Source: Beroe forskalii (lineage: Eukaryota; Ctenophora; Nuda; Beroida; Beroidae). Taken from it: a stretch of 64,000 bases of DNA. Positions 45,541 to 58,155 of this stretch are shown here, piece after piece. The stretch's first letter is position 1, and every line of letters starts with the position of its first letter. The position numbers and the translations under genes are program-made. A model generated the notes under the pieces. It had not been told where the DNA came from and did not search any database. It was given only the letters and a program-made list of their open reading frames with translations. The stretch is taken from contig WFMF01000044.1 in assembly GCA_011033025.1 (NCBI GenBank), forward strand, positions 682,001 to 746,000, read 5' to 3'.

Positions 45541-46812
45541 AAAAAACCAGTGTCTAAATGATCGTTCACATATTATGTAATTAATTTTTGTCCGATTTTA
45601 ACCCCCCCCCCCTCGTAATCAAGTTTACAGTGGTTGTATTTGCTACAATAACATGTAAGGTAATCACCCCCTAGGTGATTACCTAGTATATGAACGATCC
45701 CTAATTGTGCAGACCGCCTTGTTTCGTTGTACTATAAATGTACTACTTTAGAAGGAATAGAAGAGCACAGCACCATGTCGGTTCTCATCGGTGCAGTGTA
45801 CCTCTAACAGACCATGATCCGTTGTGGATCCATTGAGTCTAAAAGAAATAGCTATAACTAGCAAACTTGTAAATATGAATTATGCTTCCAACCGCCCAAA
45901 GCCATTTTATACTATAGAGTTGTTGATTTTAGCAGGTTTGCTTTCCTTCAGAACAGTCAAGAAGCTTCTTCATTTGAATTATTGAAAATATTTGTTGTTG
46001 TAACTGTGCTGTAAAACTTATATTAAAATTCAAATTAAAATTTTTGTTGTAACCTGTATAACGCCACCACATGGTGAATAATATATAATATTTTATTATC
46101 AACAAGGGAATTGATTTTATTCACCCAATAATATGCAACATTATAAGCCCAGATTACCATAAAGCCATAACATTATTTTCAGCCCCAATCACCATTTTAG
46201 TGATTGGTGTTATACCCTCAACCTCGGTTCTAACCTGTTCACCCTTAGGATGTGAATGACTCCCTTGTTATCTTCAACCCTCTCGGATACCTCCATTCAT
46301 CAACCTACTCTTCTTCTGGCTTCTATAATACGGTACATACACAACACTGCATAATATTAGTGAACTTATAATTATTATAAGTTAGTATTTAACAATTCAT
46401 TGATTATACTCATATACTCTGTTCTCTTGTCTATGTGATGAAATTCTAACAATAGTAGCTTTAAGTGGTTCTTAAACCTTATTTGATCACACCACCTCAT
46501 TTCAAAAAGAATCGAGTGTTATTTCATTGTTATTTCATTGTTAGCTCTTTCTGAAACTTTTCAATGTTGGTAATAATAATGGAATTTTTGAGTGCGGTTT
46601 AAAAAGGTTTCCAAGGAGAGTTTTCAACCTGTCAGCTGCCCTACAAGACACCCTACAAGACAAAGAAGGTATGATTTTTTAGTTTTTTATCCTGGAACAT
46701 CATACTGGTGTTAACAAATCCTGTGTAGGTGTCTAATATAACGTCAAACTGGTGTGATACACATCTCGCCCCGATATTATGCCATTTCAAATTTTCAAAA
46801 TTTAGATTGCTG
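45541..46812. other. Non-coding stretch
   Basis: AT-rich with a short C run at 45602-45611 and a small inverted word (aggtaatcacc/ggtgattacct) at 45657-45683. No gene is seen. Confidence 0.4.
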
Positions 46813-47250
46813 CTAAGTACCTATACATTGTCCAATTGACCATACGTTCAATTGGCAATAAGTCCAACTAACGAGAAAATTCAACGGATTTTCTCGTCTA
46901 CTAGTCCGGCGGAACCTCTCCTGCTTCTCCCTGATGGTGTTAGCATCCGCACCCTTAGCCAGCTTAGCTGGTTTGTGGAGCAGAACTCGAGTTTTGCTAG
47001 AGCTAGCACCCTCCTGAGCCTTGATCGTAAATCCTTGTCTCAGCTTGGCTTCCCGTGTCTCCCGCCGCTCCTTTACGTTACCCCCTTCAGCATTGCTCCT
47101 CCTCTTCTTGGCTGCTTTCTGTTTGTTCGCAGCCTCCTCCTCAACTCTCCGCTCCTCACGGCGCTTCTTAGCCTCCTCCTGCTTCTTCCTCCTCTCTTCC
47201 CCCGCCACCTCAAACGCTGGGGAGCTGTCTCTCGAGCTTGTCAAGCTCAA
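46813..47250 (-). CDS. Hypothetical Lys/Arg/Glu-rich coiled-coil fragment
   Basis: An open frame of 145 codons, more GC-rich than its surroundings over about 46910-47240. Residues 15-70 are a charged helix (EERRKKQEEAKKRREERRVE, then ANKQKAAKKRR), followed by a Ser/Lys stretch (ASSSKTRVLLHKPAK). The last 35 residues fall in AT-rich DNA and may not be coding. No family is recognised. It could be a host exon, or the gag-like part of a retroelement. No neighbouring exons were found. Confidence 0.4.
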   Translation of the reverse strand: MSLTSSRDSSPAFEVAGEERRKKQEEAKKRREERRVEEEAANKQKAAKKRRSNAEGGNVKERRETREAKLRQGFTIKAQEGASSSKTRVLLHKPAKLAKGADANTIREKQERFRRTSRRENPLNFLVSWTYCQLNVWSIGQCIGT

Positions 47251-47583
47251 ATTGTATGAAGTAGTGTTGTAAGTTTAAAACTCTGCTACTGTATCACAAT
47301 ATTGGGGAAATATTACACTGCAATCAAACGAGTTAGCCTTTAATCAAAAGTTGAGTTCACTGAGCCTGCTTTATTTTGAAACAAGGAATACATTGTCAGG
47401 AATGAGATAATGAATTCAATTATATTCACACTGTTCTCTGCCTCCATAGTTTACTGAAGTGGGGTTTGGAGGGTTGTCTCTTCATCCATGTTTTGTTATT
47501 AAGTGAGAAGAAAATAACACGAAATTTCTAAGGTATTATTTGACACTGCTTATTTGATAAATTGGTAAATTGCTTTATAAATA
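47251..47583. other. Non-coding stretch
   Basis: Nothing is recognised between the charged frame and the Helitron-like end. Confidence 0.35.
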
Positions 47584-48385
47584 CTAGTCGGTTCCCGTCC
47601 TACGGACGGCGAATGATGGCAGCCGCATGAGCTAACAGCCACATGTCCCTTTGAGAATGATTTGACCGTGCGAGTTTGGAGGGGAAATTCGAAACTTTAA
47701 TTTCTGCGAAAAAAAGCTTCCCACGCCCCAACGGTAACCCAATATTGCCGACAATATTCTCAAAACCTTAACTCATCATAAGCAACCCCATAGCGAAGGA
47801 ATTTTGAAAAATTCGAAAATCTATTTTTAGAAAAAGGGCGTGGCCTCCCACGCCCTTTAGGGTGACCCAATACCCGGACAAAATTCTCAAAACTTTTATT
47901 CATCATAAGCAACTTGATGGCGAAGGAATTTTGAAAAAATTCTAAAGTTTAATTTTTGCGAAAAAAAGTGCGTGGCCCCCCACGCCCCTCAGGGTGACCG
48001 AATAATTCGGACAAAATTCTCAAAATTTCTATTCGTCATAAGCAACTCAATGGAGAAGGGATTTTGAAAAAATTCGAAAGTTTAATTTTTGCAAAAAAAA
48101 GGGCGTGGCCTCCCACGCCCCTCAGGGTGACCCAATAATTCGGACAAAATTCTCAAAATTTTTATTCATCATAAGCAACTCAATGGCGAAAGAATTTTTG
48201 AAAAATTCAAAAGTTTAATTTTTTGCGAAAAAGGGCGTGGCCCCCACGCCCTCAGGGTGGCCGAAAAATTTCTCATTATTTTTCTGATTTACTACTAAGT
48301 TTTTGCAACACGACTAAAACATAATTTCGTTGCCTCCCTGAAATTGCTAACGCCTGCCAACCACATATATATATATATATATTAA
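47584..48385 (-). mobile_element. Helitron-like element with internal satellite
   Basis: On the minus strand the end at 47584 shows a hairpin (ccgtccgtaggacgg) followed within a few bases by CTAG and then T, the Helitron 3' signature. The interior has about five copies of a 125-130-bp unit with gggcgtggcctcccacgccc, cagggtgacccaataattcg and catcataagcaactc. The 5' end probably lies in the (at)n run near 48370-48385. No Rep/helicase frame, so non-autonomous. Confidence 0.65.
47700..48260. repeat. Tandem repeat, unit about 125-130 bp
   Basis: About five copies, each with a GC-rich self-pairing core (gggcgtggcc/ggccacgccc-like) and an AT-rich remainder. They lie within the Helitron-like element. 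Confidence 0.88.
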
Positions 48386-48411
48386 CAACACGCATTATAT
48401 ATAGTAAGATG

Positions 48412-48840
48412 TTATTGTAACTTAGTAAGATATATCATAATAACAAAAGACAAGTCGCCGGAGCGAGGGTAATTGGGGTAATTTGCTGACTTTATTCTCT
48501 GTAATTGATAATTACCCACGCTCGAGCTCAGTGGACTATGTCTATGGCTATCACTAAGATCAGAGATAACAGAGGTCTTCTTTATCCAGGACAGGGCACT
48601 CTTCTCTGCTGGGAACTCGATCCAGGCATGGGTCAGGAGGCAGTGCAATGAACAGGCTCGTATCGGAGCCTGTTCATTACTTCGTTGGGAGTAATGTGAG
48701 TCAAATGTGAGATAAAATTTCTGATAGTGATTTGGAGGAATTAAGCTTTTGAGAAAATCACAACTAAAACACTGCCATAGTTGACTTTTCTGCAGGCTCT
48801 TTGTGCCGTTATTTGAATACTTGAATATGCAAGCATTCAA
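48412..48840 (-). other. Open frame of 142 codons, unrecognised
   Basis: The frame has no family signal, an AT-rich composition and no splice partner seen. Reported because it is long for this region; probably chance. Confidence 0.15.
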
Positions 48841-48944
48841 ATATCAGCCAATTTACTAAAACTATTCAATAATTCTATATTCAACTATTTCAAAGTATCA
48901 TCTGCGCAATATTAGTTATTTGTGAATTAGTTAGTTGCTAGTCA

Positions 48945-50502
48945 GGGGGGGGGGCCAACCTCGAAAAACCCCGGGTGGATATAAAAATTGGCAAATGGGG
49001 GTTTAATTTTTCGGGGTTTATGGGGGTAAAAGGAGGCTAAACTGATAAAAATAGCCGTTTTTCGGTCGGAAAATATCAATTTTCTTACAAAATGGTACCA
49101 CTTAAGTTGTGGTTTTTCGGCTTTTCTCTCAAATGGTACCATATCTGTTGACGATTTTTTGCCCTTTTCTGAAATAGTACCATTTTTGTTGACGATTTTC
49201 GACCCTCATCTGAAATGGTACCATATTTGTTGACGATTTTTGGCCCTTTTCTGAAATGGTACCATTTTTGTTGAGGATTTTTGGCCCTTTTCTGAAATGG
49301 TACCATTTTTGTTGAGGAATTCTAGCCCTTTTCTGAAATGGTACCATTTTTGTTGAGGCATTTTTGCCCTTTTCTAAAATGGTACCATTTTTCATTGAGG
49401 ATATTCAACCCTTATCTGAAATGGTACCATACCAGTTGACGATTTTTTGCCCTTTTCTGAAATAGTACCATTTTTGACGATTTTCGAACCTCATCTGAAA
49501 TGGTACCATATTTGTTGACGATTTTTGGCCCTTTTCTGAAATGGTACCATTTTTGGTGACGATTTTCGACCCTTATCTGAAATGGTACCATGTTTGTTGA
49601 GGATTTTATGCCTTTTCCTGAAATGGTACCATATTTGTTGATGAATTTTTGCTATTTTCTGAAATGGTACCATATCTGTTGACGATTTTTTGCCCTTTTC
49701 TGAAATAGTACCATTGTTGTTGACGATTTTCGACCCTCATCTGAAATGGTACCATATTTGTTGACGATTTTTGGCCCTTTTCTGAAATGGTACCATTTTT
49801 GTTGAGGAATTTTGGCCCTTTTCTGAAATGGTACCATTTTTGTTGAGGCATTTTGGCCCTTTTCTGAAATGGTACCATTTTTTGCTGACGATTTTCAACC
49901 CTCATCTGAAATGGTACCATATCTGTTGACGATTTTTGGCCCTTTTCTAAAATGGTACCATTTTCATTGAGGATATTCAACCCTTTTCTGAAATGGTACC
50001 ATATACCTGTTGACGATTTTATGCCCTTTTCTGAAATAGTACAATTTTTGTTGACGATTTTTGACCCTCATCTGAAATGGTACCATATTTGTTGACGATT
50101 TTTGGCCCTTTTCTGAAACTGTACCATTTTTGTTGAGGAATTTTGGCCCTTTTCTGAAATGGTACCATTTTTGTTGACGATTTTCGACCCTCATCTGAAA
50201 TATTACTATATTTGTTGAGGATTTTTAGTACCATATTTGATGATGATATTTGGCATTTTTCTGAAATGGTACCATTTTTATACAGGATTTTTTGCCCTTT
50301 TCTAAAGTGGTACCACTTTTGGTGAGCAATTTTGACACTTTTCTGAAATGGTACCCTTTTTGTTGAGGATTTTCGGCCCTATTTTGAAATGGTACCCAGT
50401 AAATTCTAATTTAAACCCCCAAAAACCCCAAAGTGGATATGAAAAAAGCCAAATAGGGGTTTAATTTTTCGGGGTTTAAGGGGGTTTTTCGAGGTTGCCC
50501 CC
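48945..50502. mobile_element. 1.56-kb TIR element filled with a 40-bp satellite, 6-bp target duplication
   Basis: The ends are inverted copies containing caacctcgaaaaacccc, flanked by tagtca on both sides (48939-48944 and 50503-50508). Just inside each end lies a direct copy of about 55 bp (tttaatttttcggggttta). The interior has about 32 copies of a 40-bp unit such as gaaatggtaccatttttgtt plus gaggattttggcccttttct. Each unit has a palindromic tggtacca core. Minus-strand frames (MVPFQKRAK...) arise from the repeat and are not taken as genes. Confidence 0.75.
49085..50395. repeat. Satellite block, 40-bp unit
   Basis: Roughly 32 units, with two alternating sub-types (gcccttttctgaaat and accctcatctgaaat) that give a higher-order pattern of several units. 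Confidence 0.95.
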
Positions 50503-50508
50503 TAGTCA

Positions 50509-52130
50509 TTGCCTATGTTACGGCCCTGGTGAAAGGCACTCTGTGATGGTAGCATGGTTATATTGTGCTTATAAAAAAGTAATAAGCAAGGATACATTTT
50601 AATGACCTTATTTTTTCGCAACTATGGCTATGCTAATTTTTTCCCACAATTGCCTGGTTGCATAACTTGAATTCCTAATTCCAAAATTCCTTCTCTTCTT
50701 GATTAAAAGTCACCCTCTTTTATTATAGTTTGCTAGGTAGAATAGACTTACAGGAAGATTGTTAGAGCCAGAAAAAGGAACATGTTGCTGTAATCTTGTA
50801 ATGTAGATTGAAACGTATAAAGAATGTGAACAGTAAACTGTACGGGTCGCAGCCCGCCCAATCTTAAATAATCTCGCGCCGCGCTGGTTGGAGTCACGTG
50901 ATGGACGGAAGGAGTGGAAAAAGCTCGAGGAGGGGGAAACTCAATTTTGCTTTGTTATGCTCGAGTAATTTTATAATTGCGCTTAGCGAAGCTTTCCTAA
51001 TTGCCGGATGGACCCTCATGAAAGTGAAACTGAAAGTGAAACTGACCTATTGATTGGAGGAGAAGGGATCCTATTGTTAAACTTGCCGTAATTATGAATT
51101 AACCGGAAAGTTACGAATTCCAATTTCAATGAGGCATGGTGCTCTAATTATAAACTAGATTCATACCGTAAACGACGGCGTCTAAATTGAATGTTTAACC
51201 TATCAAAGCCTATTTGGGTACTAGGTAAAAGTGAATGCTAGATGGGAACCTGAGGGCCAATAGTGTATAATCTATCATAACACTTTTCTTCTTCTTCAAA
51301 AATCAGATAGAAACCGCTGTGCAGAAACTTACGGTTCTTCCTTAAAATTCTCCCTGCACCTGGGAATTTATTTACCCAAATCTTGTCTAGATGGCAATGC
51401 AACTCAAATCAATCTTTATTAGTCCACTTACTTTATAGCTCAGTGGACTATGATTCGAGTCATTAATAAAGGTATCCTCTATCCATGTTCCTATCCTATT
51501 ATGATTATTAATGACCTTTTATATCATCTCATCCTATGAAGCATGAAGCATCAAATCGTAAAGTAGCATGAGACATAGATTACAAATAACTTGTGACGTA
51601 TATCAATAATCTTCATCATAACAACCTTATCTCACTTTCGTTTGGTAAATTGAGCGATCCGTTCAGGCCAGTATTTTCTTTTATCACAGAAGATTTTGAT
51701 AAGATTACTACTTTACAACTCTGTCTATGATTGGGTTCACTCTTCATCACAATATGGTGTCTCAATCTGAGACTATTTACAATTGGTCATTGACATCGCT
51801 TACATTTTTCAATTCAGTTATTAGTTGAGATTTATAACATGGCAATCATAAGCTTGGTTACAAAGTGATCTGTGCCTCAAATACCCAAGCTCGAGGGTGT
51901 TAAAGTGAAATGGAACTGAACTAGGTTACTTTCAGTCCGCTTCATCCCCGTCAAGGTTCTTTTAGTCCTGTGTCGAGACAGGAACTAGGTAGGTGAATGG
52001 CAGAATGGAGAACCGGTTAAACCATTGGCCATGAATACATGTTACTGTGACTGCATGTTGTGTGGGACCAATGCAATGTGACCCGCTACTGCGATCACTA
52101 ATAAGGCACGCTTGTGCGCTTGATGAGTAG
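50509..52130. other. Non-coding stretch
   Basis: No gene is recognised. The last part (about 51875-51960) is one copy of a direct repeat (caaatacccaagctcgaggg) that recurs at 52495-52570. Confidence 0.4.
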
Positions 52131-52305
52131 GTGTCTCTATATAGTGCGCTTTAACTCGAACTTTTTTCCGAACATACATTAACATATGGTCGACATTTTG
52201 TCTCTATATAGTGCGAAAAAACACTATATAGAGACAGTGCACTTTATAGAGAAATGGTGTCTCTATATAGTGCGGTGTCTCTATATAGTGCGATTACCCA
52301 ACAGC
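52130..52305. repeat. Cluster of tgtctctatatagtgcg words, including a palindrome
   Basis: Five to six copies in both orientations. At about 52199-52237, tgtctctatatagtg and its complement flank an A-rich loop. The next copy starts the pair of direct repeats that follow. Confidence 0.85.
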
Positions 52306-52654
52306 TGGTGTTGGGTTTGCATCTCCTTCTGTTTTTATTTTACTGGGTAGACAGTGAAAGCTTGAAAGGAAGACTGAACTGCTTCCCAACTTGAGTTATC
52401 TCTTACTCTGTTACACACAGTAACACACCATTTCTGTTAAATTAGCTTGTGGTATAATCATCAGCTCGGTTACACTTCAAAGTAATCTGTGCTTCAAATA
52501 CCCAAGCTCGAGGGTGTTAAAGTGAAATGGAACTGAACTAGGTTACTTTCAGTCCGCTTCATCCCCGTCATGTCCACCTTGATGTCTGCTGCATCCCCTT
52601 CCGCGGCTGGTGTTGGGTTTGCATATCTTTTCTCCTTCTGTTTTCATTCCACTA

Positions 52655-52985
52655 GATTGACAGTGAAAGCTTGAAAGGAAGACTGAACTGCTTCCCGACT
52701 TGAGTCATCTCTCAGACCACCAACTCTCACTCTGTTACACACACACAGAACCTGTTTAGAGTCCTTTGTCACCTTTATACACTAGATATTCTTCACATTC
52801 AAAGTCCCTCACTTTCCATTCTTCTCTCTTACACTCTCTTGAGAAATACTGGCACATTCGGCCCCTCAGGGCTGCGTCGCGTGTCACACTGTGGCAAACT
52901 CACGAAACAGGAACGCGCGACATTATTTCTTGTGGTGTTTGCGCGCAAAACGTGGATAAATTTGCATGAACAATGTGGATGAATT
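52655..52985. repeat. Possible LTR or other long repeat, copy 1
   Basis: About 330 bp, diverged but clearly related to 61905-62235. They share tgacactagatattct-like words, ctctgttacacac, cttctctcttacac and aacgcgcgac. If it is an LTR pair, it would bound the gag remains at 56.3-57.5 kb. Confidence 0.5.
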
Positions 52986-55900
52986 TAAATAAACTGTCCC
53001 CACTTTCTGTTTAAACTTAGACTTCAACTTTGTTATTATTGTTATCTCCTTTGGTGGGTCACGTGGCTGACTGAGTTTAATCCATGGATCAGAGAATAGT
53101 AGGGTAAGAGCTTAAGAGAGATACGAATTGCTTTGGAGGAATTTGGCAAGTGGTCCATATTGCCATAATAGCCGTCAAATTGCAGAGATTTGTGACCCCG
53201 CTCTTTTGTTCTTCGTAATTACCCAACAACATCCTAGGGTTGCCTTCTAAACTATATCTTTCTGACCGTAATATCTTACTAACCGTAATATCTTGCCAAC
53301 CATAATATCTTATCAAACGTAATGTAGTAATGTACTATATGAAGCTCCAAAGGGTGCACGAAATGGGGCAATGTATCATGGAAATATAACACGTTTTAAT
53401 AATAAATAATACATTTTTTCCCTCCCCATTGGCCTTTTTGTGTATACAAAACGGCAAATGAGAGGGTTGGCAGAGATCGTGGTATGGGAGGGTGAGAAAT
53501 AGGATATGTGCATAGCAGGTCCAGTTTTGCAATACAACTACTGTAATTTCTGGAAAGTGCCCGGATTGCTCCTTTATAATATCAGTCGCGAAAATGTCCC
53601 TCCGTCCTTCCGTCCCTCCGTCCGTCCCCCCCTCATATCACATACATCTTCAAAATAACGAATTTCTTAATTCATGGAGCTGTCGGTTGTCAAAAGTATA
53701 AATCTTATAGGTTGATCTGGCCCATCCGTGCCACATGCTCGAACTCCTAAATTATGATAAGTTCTAAATTTAATTAGACTGTTGAAGAATTCGTGTCTTA
53801 AAAAGTTAAAATCTTAGGTGTGAGTTGGGTGGTGGATTGGAGGAAAAGGCTTCGGTTTTGTACTAGGTTTAGTACCATACTGCATTACTATTAGACTTTC
53901 TGCTGGATTCGATTAAGTTTGAGAAATACTATTCGCTGTGAAAGACGAATATTGCTTTTTGGAACAAGAGACAGCATTGAAACAGAAAACAAAAGCACGA
54001 AATTTGAAAATCATATAAAAAGTGATATCAACTTAGTATAAACATTCAAGAAAATACATCGCGTGAATAAACGGTGACACAATTTGATGTGAAACGTAAA
54101 CCAATTCAACAAAATGGCGCGAAATCTACAACGAACTGAGTACAACAACGAACGCGCGCGCAGGAATTTTAGAAGAAATGGCACGTGCCAATTCGTATTC
54201 TCGGTGTTTGCGCGCAGCACCCGCATCGGAACAATATTTATACTCTTATTACTTTATAACGACTGCGTTTTGTATTATCTTATTATGATGCTAAGGTTAC
54301 ATCAAGCACCGCGGGGGAGGGAAATTAAGCGCCTGCATACAGCCTACGGGAACAACAATAATTGTGTCGGTGCAGGCGCAATTCTTTATAAAAATTTATA
54401 AAAATAATACATTTTTATAAATCGATTAGATGAAAGAACTCTGAACTCCAAAAGTGCCGTTAAATCAGGGTTCGGGAGGGATGGGATCTTTACCCTTGAT
54501 TATGTGAACCGGAGACATGCTTATGTGAGAAACTCACCTCGGAGACGGTCTTGTATTGACTTGGTGCAGTCACCTCGTCATGTCTCTTCCGCAATCGTGG
54601 AATCGTGGGCTCATTGGGGCCACTCAACACACGTTAGATGCGGTTTAAGTGGTACGGGGGGAGCTGCAGGAGCAAGAAGAGACTATTTCGTAGTTCTCTG
54701 GAGGTCTGTCATTTTGACAGGAGCCCTTGATGTCTGTGATGTTCTGGATTACGTTATATTCCATCTATGCTCACTCATGTTCAGCATGTCCATAAGAATC
54801 CCTTCCTTCAGCTTTTCCATGTCTTCTTTAGCCATTGATCCGAAGTCATCTTTCAAGATACATAGTTTCTACAGCTCATGGTGGGGGGAAGCAGATTGGA
54901 ACTCTTCAGTGTTCTGATCAGAATCCTCACTGACATATTTTCAATCGCAATCAAGATTGAAGGTCTGACTCGGCCGGGGGGGGGGATGCGAGAGGGAATC
55001 TAATTCGACTCACAGGTCCTAAAAACTCTGCGTTCTTCCATTTTCCATTTAGTTTGTACACTGCGTTCTGGGGATTCTGAAAATATATTCTAAATAAAGT
55101 ATCCTGAGATAGATAAGTGCACACTGCACTACCACAACGTCCTTTCATTGATATTTGATATTTGAAATGAGAAAGCAAATTTACTTAAATATAGAATTAT
55201 ATGAGTATAACTGTAAATAAAAAGTTGTGAATATAGACCAAAAGTGGTCCAATGATTCATAATTATGTGCATAATTAGCATATTGATCACGTGACATGCA
55301 TTACCCATCCCTGGTTCCTTATCTTAATAATAATAACTTAAACTTAATAAATTGAACTTTGCGATGCTGCATGCAATCAAAGAACCCATCGTCACCAGGG
55401 ACTGCACCAGGCGTCTGCAAACAATAACGTCTGCATGCACCCAAAGTTCAAGTGCTTCTCGAATAGAGTGGTTACCATGAAATAACCCGTAATGTCGCTT
55501 TTCAGTGACAGACATTTGAGTATGGTCCCTGAACGGGGCTACTCGTCAATACTTTCTAAACTACTCCGTGCACTTCTACTACACACCAATGATATAGCGG
55601 AGCTTGTCAGCTCCAACTCCATGCAGAGCTGTGATGTTACTGTCATGTGGAATCTGGAACATTTGGTAACCCAATCTACGTTCCTATGATCTAACGATAA
55701 ACCAATCTCAGAACCTTAGAACCTGCTGACCTCTTACTCCCATATGGAGTCTTGTGAGCAGGCCTGCTCGTCAAAAGTAATTATTTTCTGTGGTATGCAC
55801 TTACAAAACACGGCCCTGGATGGCTGCGTTTAACACTTCAGACACTTTGAACTTCCATTCCTGATTTCCCACGTCCTCTTACTGTTCCCCTCTTGATATT

Positions 55901-56280
55901 CCTCATCCAGAACCTTCACTGACATGTTTTCAATGTCAATCGAGATTGAAAGTCTGACTCAGTCTGAGGGGGGAATTTGCATGTTCAAATAGAACATATT
56001 TTAAAATTTGTCTGAATTTCATAATCTTGTTGAATTTAAAGATTCTAATATTTTTAGAAGACAGAGGGAGATTGTTAATATTGAATATTCCTTCAATTTA
56101 TATCCTTCTTGATAACATGCTTGAAATGATTATTGATTGATTTATAACATTTACTACTTTGTCTTATAATGCTTTATATGTGAGTAACAGTACTGCCAGT
56201 GTCCTCTTCACGGAGAGGTTCAAGTCCAGTTTGCTTAGCATCTGTAGTATCAGGGGTAGGAAGGACAAGCACAGCTTGAG
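52986..56280. other. Stretch without a recognised gene
   Basis: It contains a 20-bp repeat (accgtaatatcttactaacc) at 53262-53325, a ccgtcc-rich run at 53598-53632, and a direct repeat of about 75 bp with gattgaaggtctgactc at 54905-54985 and 55905-55975. If the flanking repeats are LTRs, the pol region of a Gypsy element would be expected here, but no reverse transcriptase motif was found. Confidence 0.35.
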
Positions 56281-56289
56281 AGTCTCCAA

Positions 56290-57545
56290 GTTGTGTGTTG
56301 TCCGAGGTACTGGTAGGCAGGCTTATAGGTATGTTACCTATAGTTATCTCCATCTTTCGTGACTAGAAGCACTGACTTTTCTTGTGGACTTAGATGAAGA
56401 TTTTCTGGCTGTCTTTTTAGCTTTGCTGACCACTGAAATGAGTAAGGTTAGCATTAGAATAAGAAAGAACACATGCATCAATTTCATTGATTTCATTCAC
56501 ATGCATTGTGGAATTACCCACTGCCGCGGTTTCATGCAAATCAGAATTGTTATCTATCGCGAACGCTTTCTCACAATGGGGTTCATACGAGATCCTTATC
56601 CCCATGTGAAACATGCCAAATTTCGAAATCCTCCATATCCATATTTGACAAATCATAAGATTCACCTTCTTCATCTCCGACGATGTGAGCTCTCTTGGTT
56701 GGTGAGTACTTCCGACGAGCTTTGAACTGTCAATGTTGGATCTGACCTCTACTCCACTTGCACTCTTCTTCCCACAATTAGCCCGGATGTGGCACATTTT
56801 CTTACACTTGAAACATATTTTGGTCCTGCAATCCGAGGTTTTGTGTCCCACCAAGCCACATTTCCCACAGGTGACCGTTGTATCCTTCGATTTTCCTGCC
56901 TTCCTGGTTTGACAGCGTTGACAGTTTCCCCAGCTCGTGGGAGTGTCCTATCTGACATTATTTGAGCCTCCTTCTTAGACCGTTCAATTGCAACAGTCTT
57001 CTCGTATGCATCTTCCAACGTCAAAGTCCCTTTATCCTCTTCCAACAGTGCTTCTCTCGCATGTTGCACACATACTGGTCCCTCAGCCTCAGATCAGCAA
57101 ACTTACACTTCAGCGCTGAACTCCGTAATCTTGCAAGGAAGTCCTGTGTTTTCTCACCCACGGTTTGTCTCAGTCTGTAGAACTCAAAGCGTTCAGCTAA
57201 CACTGTTGGCTTGGGTGCCATGTGCTTGATTAACATCTCAGTCAATCGAGTGTAGTCAAATGTTCTTACATCACTCATAAAAGTGTTTTTATAAGTGTGA
57301 AAATTCCAGGTGACACAGAAGTTAGAAGATGTGCAACACGTTTCTGATTTCTTGTCTGAGCTTGTTCTTGGTTAGCTTGAAGATCTTCTGGCATTGCTAT
57401 CTCTTGTAATTCTTCTTCTTCCAGATGATAAGAGAATTGGTCTAGCCAGTCCTCGATGTTGACTGGCTAGTCAATTTTCAGTCAACACATTCTTGTAGTT
57501 CTTTATCTTCATCGTCGCCATGTTGTATTATAGTCTTATCCCGCG
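56290..57545 (-). mobile_element. Ty3/Gypsy gag remains
   Basis: A fossil fragment. It shows a gag-type core (LTEMLIKHMAPKPTVLAERF, then GEKTQDFLARLRSSALKCKF with LRDQYVCNMR), typical of Ty3/Gypsy gag, followed by a zinc knuckle CFKCKKMCHIRANC at about 56773-56814. The piece is broken in several places and no pol was found with it. It probably started near 57540. Confidence 0.75.
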
Positions 57546-57741
57546 TGGTAGTTCCAAGGGTGTACACAAGAGAAACGATCATTCGCATCAGAAACACCAT
57601 GAGGCTGTAAATAACAATGATTAACTATCATTCAAATAATATTTATTATAAATAACATTTAATAATATAACAATAATGCTTCGTAATTCTTGTATAATTA
57701 AGTAATTAAATGTGATTCTCAATAAGTTTTAAGAAATTTAC

Positions 57742-57908
57742 CGAGAGGGAGTTTCTGAGAATTTCCTGAATCACCTTGAGGCTTACATATTTGCTCTTGT
57801 CCCTCAAGTACTCTCCACTAGATAGGACAGCCGGTAGGATGGCGTTAACAGCTGCCCTGTTTGCCTCTTTTTTAGAGACACCTGTGCGCGAGGCACTTAT
57901 CTGACTTT
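57742..57908 (-). CDS. Exon with dsRNA-binding-domain-like segment, C-terminal half
   Basis: A 167-bp exon with acceptor acccctcag and donor gtaaat, phase 1 in and 0 out. It encodes ESQISASRTGVSKKEANRAA, continuing VNAILPAV, then KYVSLKVIQEILRNSLS. The run G-x-SKKEAxxxAAxxAI is the hallmark of helix 2 of a double-stranded-RNA-binding domain. It joins in frame to the exon at 58156-58278. An ATG a few bases upstream could instead start the frame. The next downstream exon is uncertain (a short phase-0 candidate ends at about 57603), because Gypsy gag remains begin close by. The host protein is not identified. Confidence 0.6.
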
Positions 57909-58155
57909 CTGAGGGGTCCATTTCATGAATAGCTCATGCTCTACCCGATTAAATTTGGATGGGTTTTATACTTTATTTTATTCTAAATTTTTTATTCAGA
58001 TTAATTAGTTTACTAGCAATGTTTAAATTACACTTATTATTACACTTATTATTACACTTATTACTTTTCATTCTAAATTCTTCATTTTTTGTTTATTAGC
58101 TTAATAGTGATGTTTAAATTACACTAAAACGTGAATTAAGAGTATATAAAATTAC

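Noticed and set aside
47021-47272. Plus-strand Leu/Ser-rich frame that looks like a membrane protein
   Set aside because: It is the antisense shadow of the charged coiled-coil frame; Glu/Lys codons read backwards give Leu/Phe/Ser.
49085-50234. Open frames reading MVPFQKRAK repeats
   Set aside because: 40 bp is not a multiple of three, so each frame cycles through the same 40-codon pattern; explained by the satellite alone.
54504-54917. 137-codon plus-strand frame
   Set aside because: No recognisable motif, and overlapping open stretches on the other strand look equally good.
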